DNA of 64,000 nucleotides from Leclercia adecarboxylata. GTDB lineage: Bacteria > Pseudomonadota > Gammaproteobacteria > Enterobacterales > Enterobacteriaceae. Position 1 is the first letter of the stretch. Every line of letters begins with the position of its first letter. Made by a program: the position numbers and the translations under genes. The stretch spans positions 1 to 64,000 of the forward strand of contig NZ_CP040894.1 in NCBI RefSeq assembly GCF_006171285.1. The letters run 5' to 3'. Below, piece by piece: positions 62,410 through 64,000 of this stretch. Under the pieces are notes generated by a model. That model ran no database searches. It was not told the DNA's origin and was given only the letters and a program-made list of their open reading frames with translations.

Positions 62410-64000
62410 ATGCTGTTGAAAACGTCTCGACGAACTTTCCTGAAGGGGTTAACCCTCTCTGGCGTAGCCGGAAGTCTTGGCGTATGGAGTTTCAATGCGC
62501 GTTCCAGTCTGAGCCTGCCAGTTGCCGCATCCCTGCAGGGTACTCAGTTTGACCTGACCATTGGTGAAACGGCCGTCAATATCACGGGCAGTGAGCGTCA
62601 GGCCAAAACAATCAATGGAGGCCTGCCGGGGCCCGTTCTTCGCTGGAAAGAAGGTGACACCATTACCCTGAAGGTCAAAAACCGTCTTAATGAACAGACG
62701 TCCATTCACTGGCACGGCATTATTCTTCCGGCCAATATGGATGGTGTTCCGGGGCTGAGTTTTATGGGCATAGAGCCTGATGATACCTACGTTTACACCT
62801 TTAAGGTTAAGCAGAACGGGACTTACTGGTACCACAGCCATTCCGGTCTGCAGGAACAGGAGGGGGTATACGGTGCCATTATCATCGATGCCAGGGAGCC
62901 AGAACCGTTTGCTTACGATCGTGAGCATGTGGTCATGTTGTCTGACTGGACCGATGAAAATCCTCACAGCCTGCTGAAAAAATTAAAAAAACAGTCGGAT
63001 TACTACAATTTCAATAAACCAACCGTTGGCTCTTTTTTCCGCGACGTGAATACCAGGGGGCTGTCAGCCACCATTGCCGATCGGAAAATGTGGGCTGAAA
63101 TGAAAATGAATCCGACTGACCTCGCGGATGTCAGTGGCTACACCTACACCTATCTCATGAACGGGCAGGCCCCGCTGAAAAACTGGACCGGACTGTTCCG
63201 TCCCGGTGAAAAGATACGCTTACGGTTTATCAACGGCTCGGCAATGACCTATTTCGATATCCGTATCCCCGGGCTGAAAATGACGGTCGTGGCTGCAGAT
63301 GGCCAGTATGTAAACCCGGTTACCGTTGACGAATTCAGGATTGCCGTTGCCGAAACCTATGATGTCATTGTGGAGCCTCAGGGTGAGGCCTATACCATCT
63401 TCGCACAATCCATGGACAGGACCGGTTACGCTCGAGGGACACTGGCCACGAGAGAGGGGTTAAGTGCTGCCGTTCCCCCCCTCGATCCCCGTCCTCTGTT
63501 GACCATGGAAGATATGGGTATGGGGGGAATGGGACATGATATGGCAGGAATGGACCACAGCCAGATGGGAGGCATGGATAACAGCGGAGAGATGATGTCT
63601 ATGGACGGTGCTGACCTTCCGGATAGCGGGACATCCTCCGCGCCCATGGATCACAGCAGCATGGCCGGTATGGATCATTCCCGGATGGCCGGAATGCCGG
63701 GTATGCAAAGTCATCCTGCGTCAGAAACGGATAACCCACTGGTTGATATGCAGGCGATGAGCGTCTCTCCGAAATTAAATGATCCGGGTATTGGTCTTCG
63801 AAATAACGGAAGAAAGGTTCTCACGTACGCGGATTTGAAAAGCCGCTTTGAGGATCCTGACGGACGTGAACCTGGCCGTACCATAGAACTGCATTTAACC
63901 GGCCACATGGAAAAGTTTGCCTGGTCATTTAACGGAATCAAGTTTTCAGATGCCGCACCGGTGCTGCTGAAATACGGTGAGCGGCTCAGGATCACGCTGA
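62410..64000 (+). CDS. pcoA: PcoA, periplasmic multicopper oxidase (3' end beyond window)
   Basis: PcoA oxidises Cu(I) and is exported folded by the Tat pathway. The first 530 or so residues are here: a twin-arginine signal (TSRRTFLKGLTLSGVAG) and cupredoxin domains with copper ligands (SIHWHGI, WYHSHSGLQEQEG). A Met/His-rich insert also lies at about 63510-63720 (MGMGGMGHDMAGMDHSQMGG, MDHSSMAGMDHSRMAG). The family length is about 605 residues, so the last copper-ligand segment lies outside. ATG 62404 in frame is an alternative start two codons upstream. Confidence 0.95.
   Translation, partial: MLLKTSRRTFLKGLTLSGVAGSLGVWSFNARSSLSLPVAASLQGTQFDLTIGETAVNITGSERQAKTINGGLPGPVLRWKEGDTITLKVKNRLNEQTSIHWHGIILPANMDGVPGLSFMGIEPDDTYVYTFKVKQNGTYWYHSHSGLQEQEGVYGAIIIDAREPEPFAYDREHVVMLSDWTDENPHSLLKKLKKQSDYYNFNKPTVGSFFRDVNTRGLSATIADRKMWAEMKMNPTDLADVSGYTYTYLMNGQAPLKNWTGLFRPGEKIRLRFINGSAMTYFDIRIPGLKMTVVAADGQYVNPVTVDEFRIAVAETYDVIVEPQGEAYTIFAQSMDRTGYARGTLATREGLSAAVPPLDPRPLLTMEDMGMGGMGHDMAGMDHSQMGGMDNSGEMMSMDGADLPDSGTSSAPMDHSSMAGMDHSRMAGMPGMQSHPASETDNPLVDMQAMSVSPKLNDPGIGLRNNGRKVLTYADLKSRFEDPDGREPGRTIELHLTGHMEKFAWSFNGIKFSDAAPVLLKYGERLRITL

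Overview
The window is a mosaic piece of a large, multi-metal-resistance plasmid of the Enterobacterales (Klebsiella/Enterobacter/Escherichia type). This rests on a RepFIB-like iteron replicon (rep 32645-33517), a TP228-like ParF/ParG partition pair, an IncI1-like NikA/NikB mobilisation region with a recognisable nic site, a Hok relic, and enterobacterial mer, ars, sil and pco genes. No rRNA, tRNA or CRISPR array was seen.

Layout. (1) 1-10013: a Tn21-family mercury transposon (merRTPCADE, an uninterrupted urf2, res, tnpR, and tnpA broken by a one-base deletion). Both of its terminal inverted repeats are split by an IS5075/IS4321-like IS110-family element. (2) 10014-10986: fragments of a sulP transporter gene and of another Tn3-family tnpA. 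(3) 10987-19937: a second Tn3-family transposon carrying nickel/cobalt-type genes (rcnA, an rcnR-like repressor, hupE-like, a membrane-anchor gene and a His-rich gene). Its right repeat is also split by IS5075. (4) 19938-30600: decaying backbone with a structured non-coding block, a PBECR2-like nuclease candidate, nikB, a nonsense-mutated nikA, oriT, a frameshifted mobC-like gene, a DUF932 fragment, a group II intron inside a hok gene, and broken arsC/arsB. (5) 30600-38800: maintenance core with parFG and its ACTC repeats, the iteron origin and rep, two tandem ResD-like tyrosine recombinases, a HEPN-type protein and an HNH endonuclease. (6) 39182-64000: the silver/copper island: an IS3-interrupted DUF305 gene, silE, silSR, silCFBA, copG, silP, pcoG, pcoE and the start of pcoA. 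pcoG is split by a 7099-bp IS1 composite transposon.

The IS1 composite (54318-61416) is the most striking unit. It has two IS1 copies in direct orientation, a perfect 9-bp target duplication (tacgacatc), and between them a compositionally different sugar operon: a LacI-type regulator, a GH13 alpha-glucosidase, a MalX-like PTS IICB permease and a DNase-I-fold enzyme. A palindromic LacI-type operator lies upstream of the glucosidase. It would add alpha-glucoside uptake and hydrolysis to a heavy-metal plasmid.

A second notable observation concerns IS5075. Its non-coding 3' region can fold into an internal loop whose two sides carry AAAACGGAAA and TATTTTC. These match the two strands of the Tn21-family terminal repeat exactly at the insertion point, as expected for an IS110/IS1111-type bridge (seek) RNA. 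All three insertions seen sit at the equivalent base.

Several genes carry single-base lesions (tnpA, nikA, mobC-like, DUF932, arsC, arsB). They are either real decay or consensus errors; raw reads would decide.
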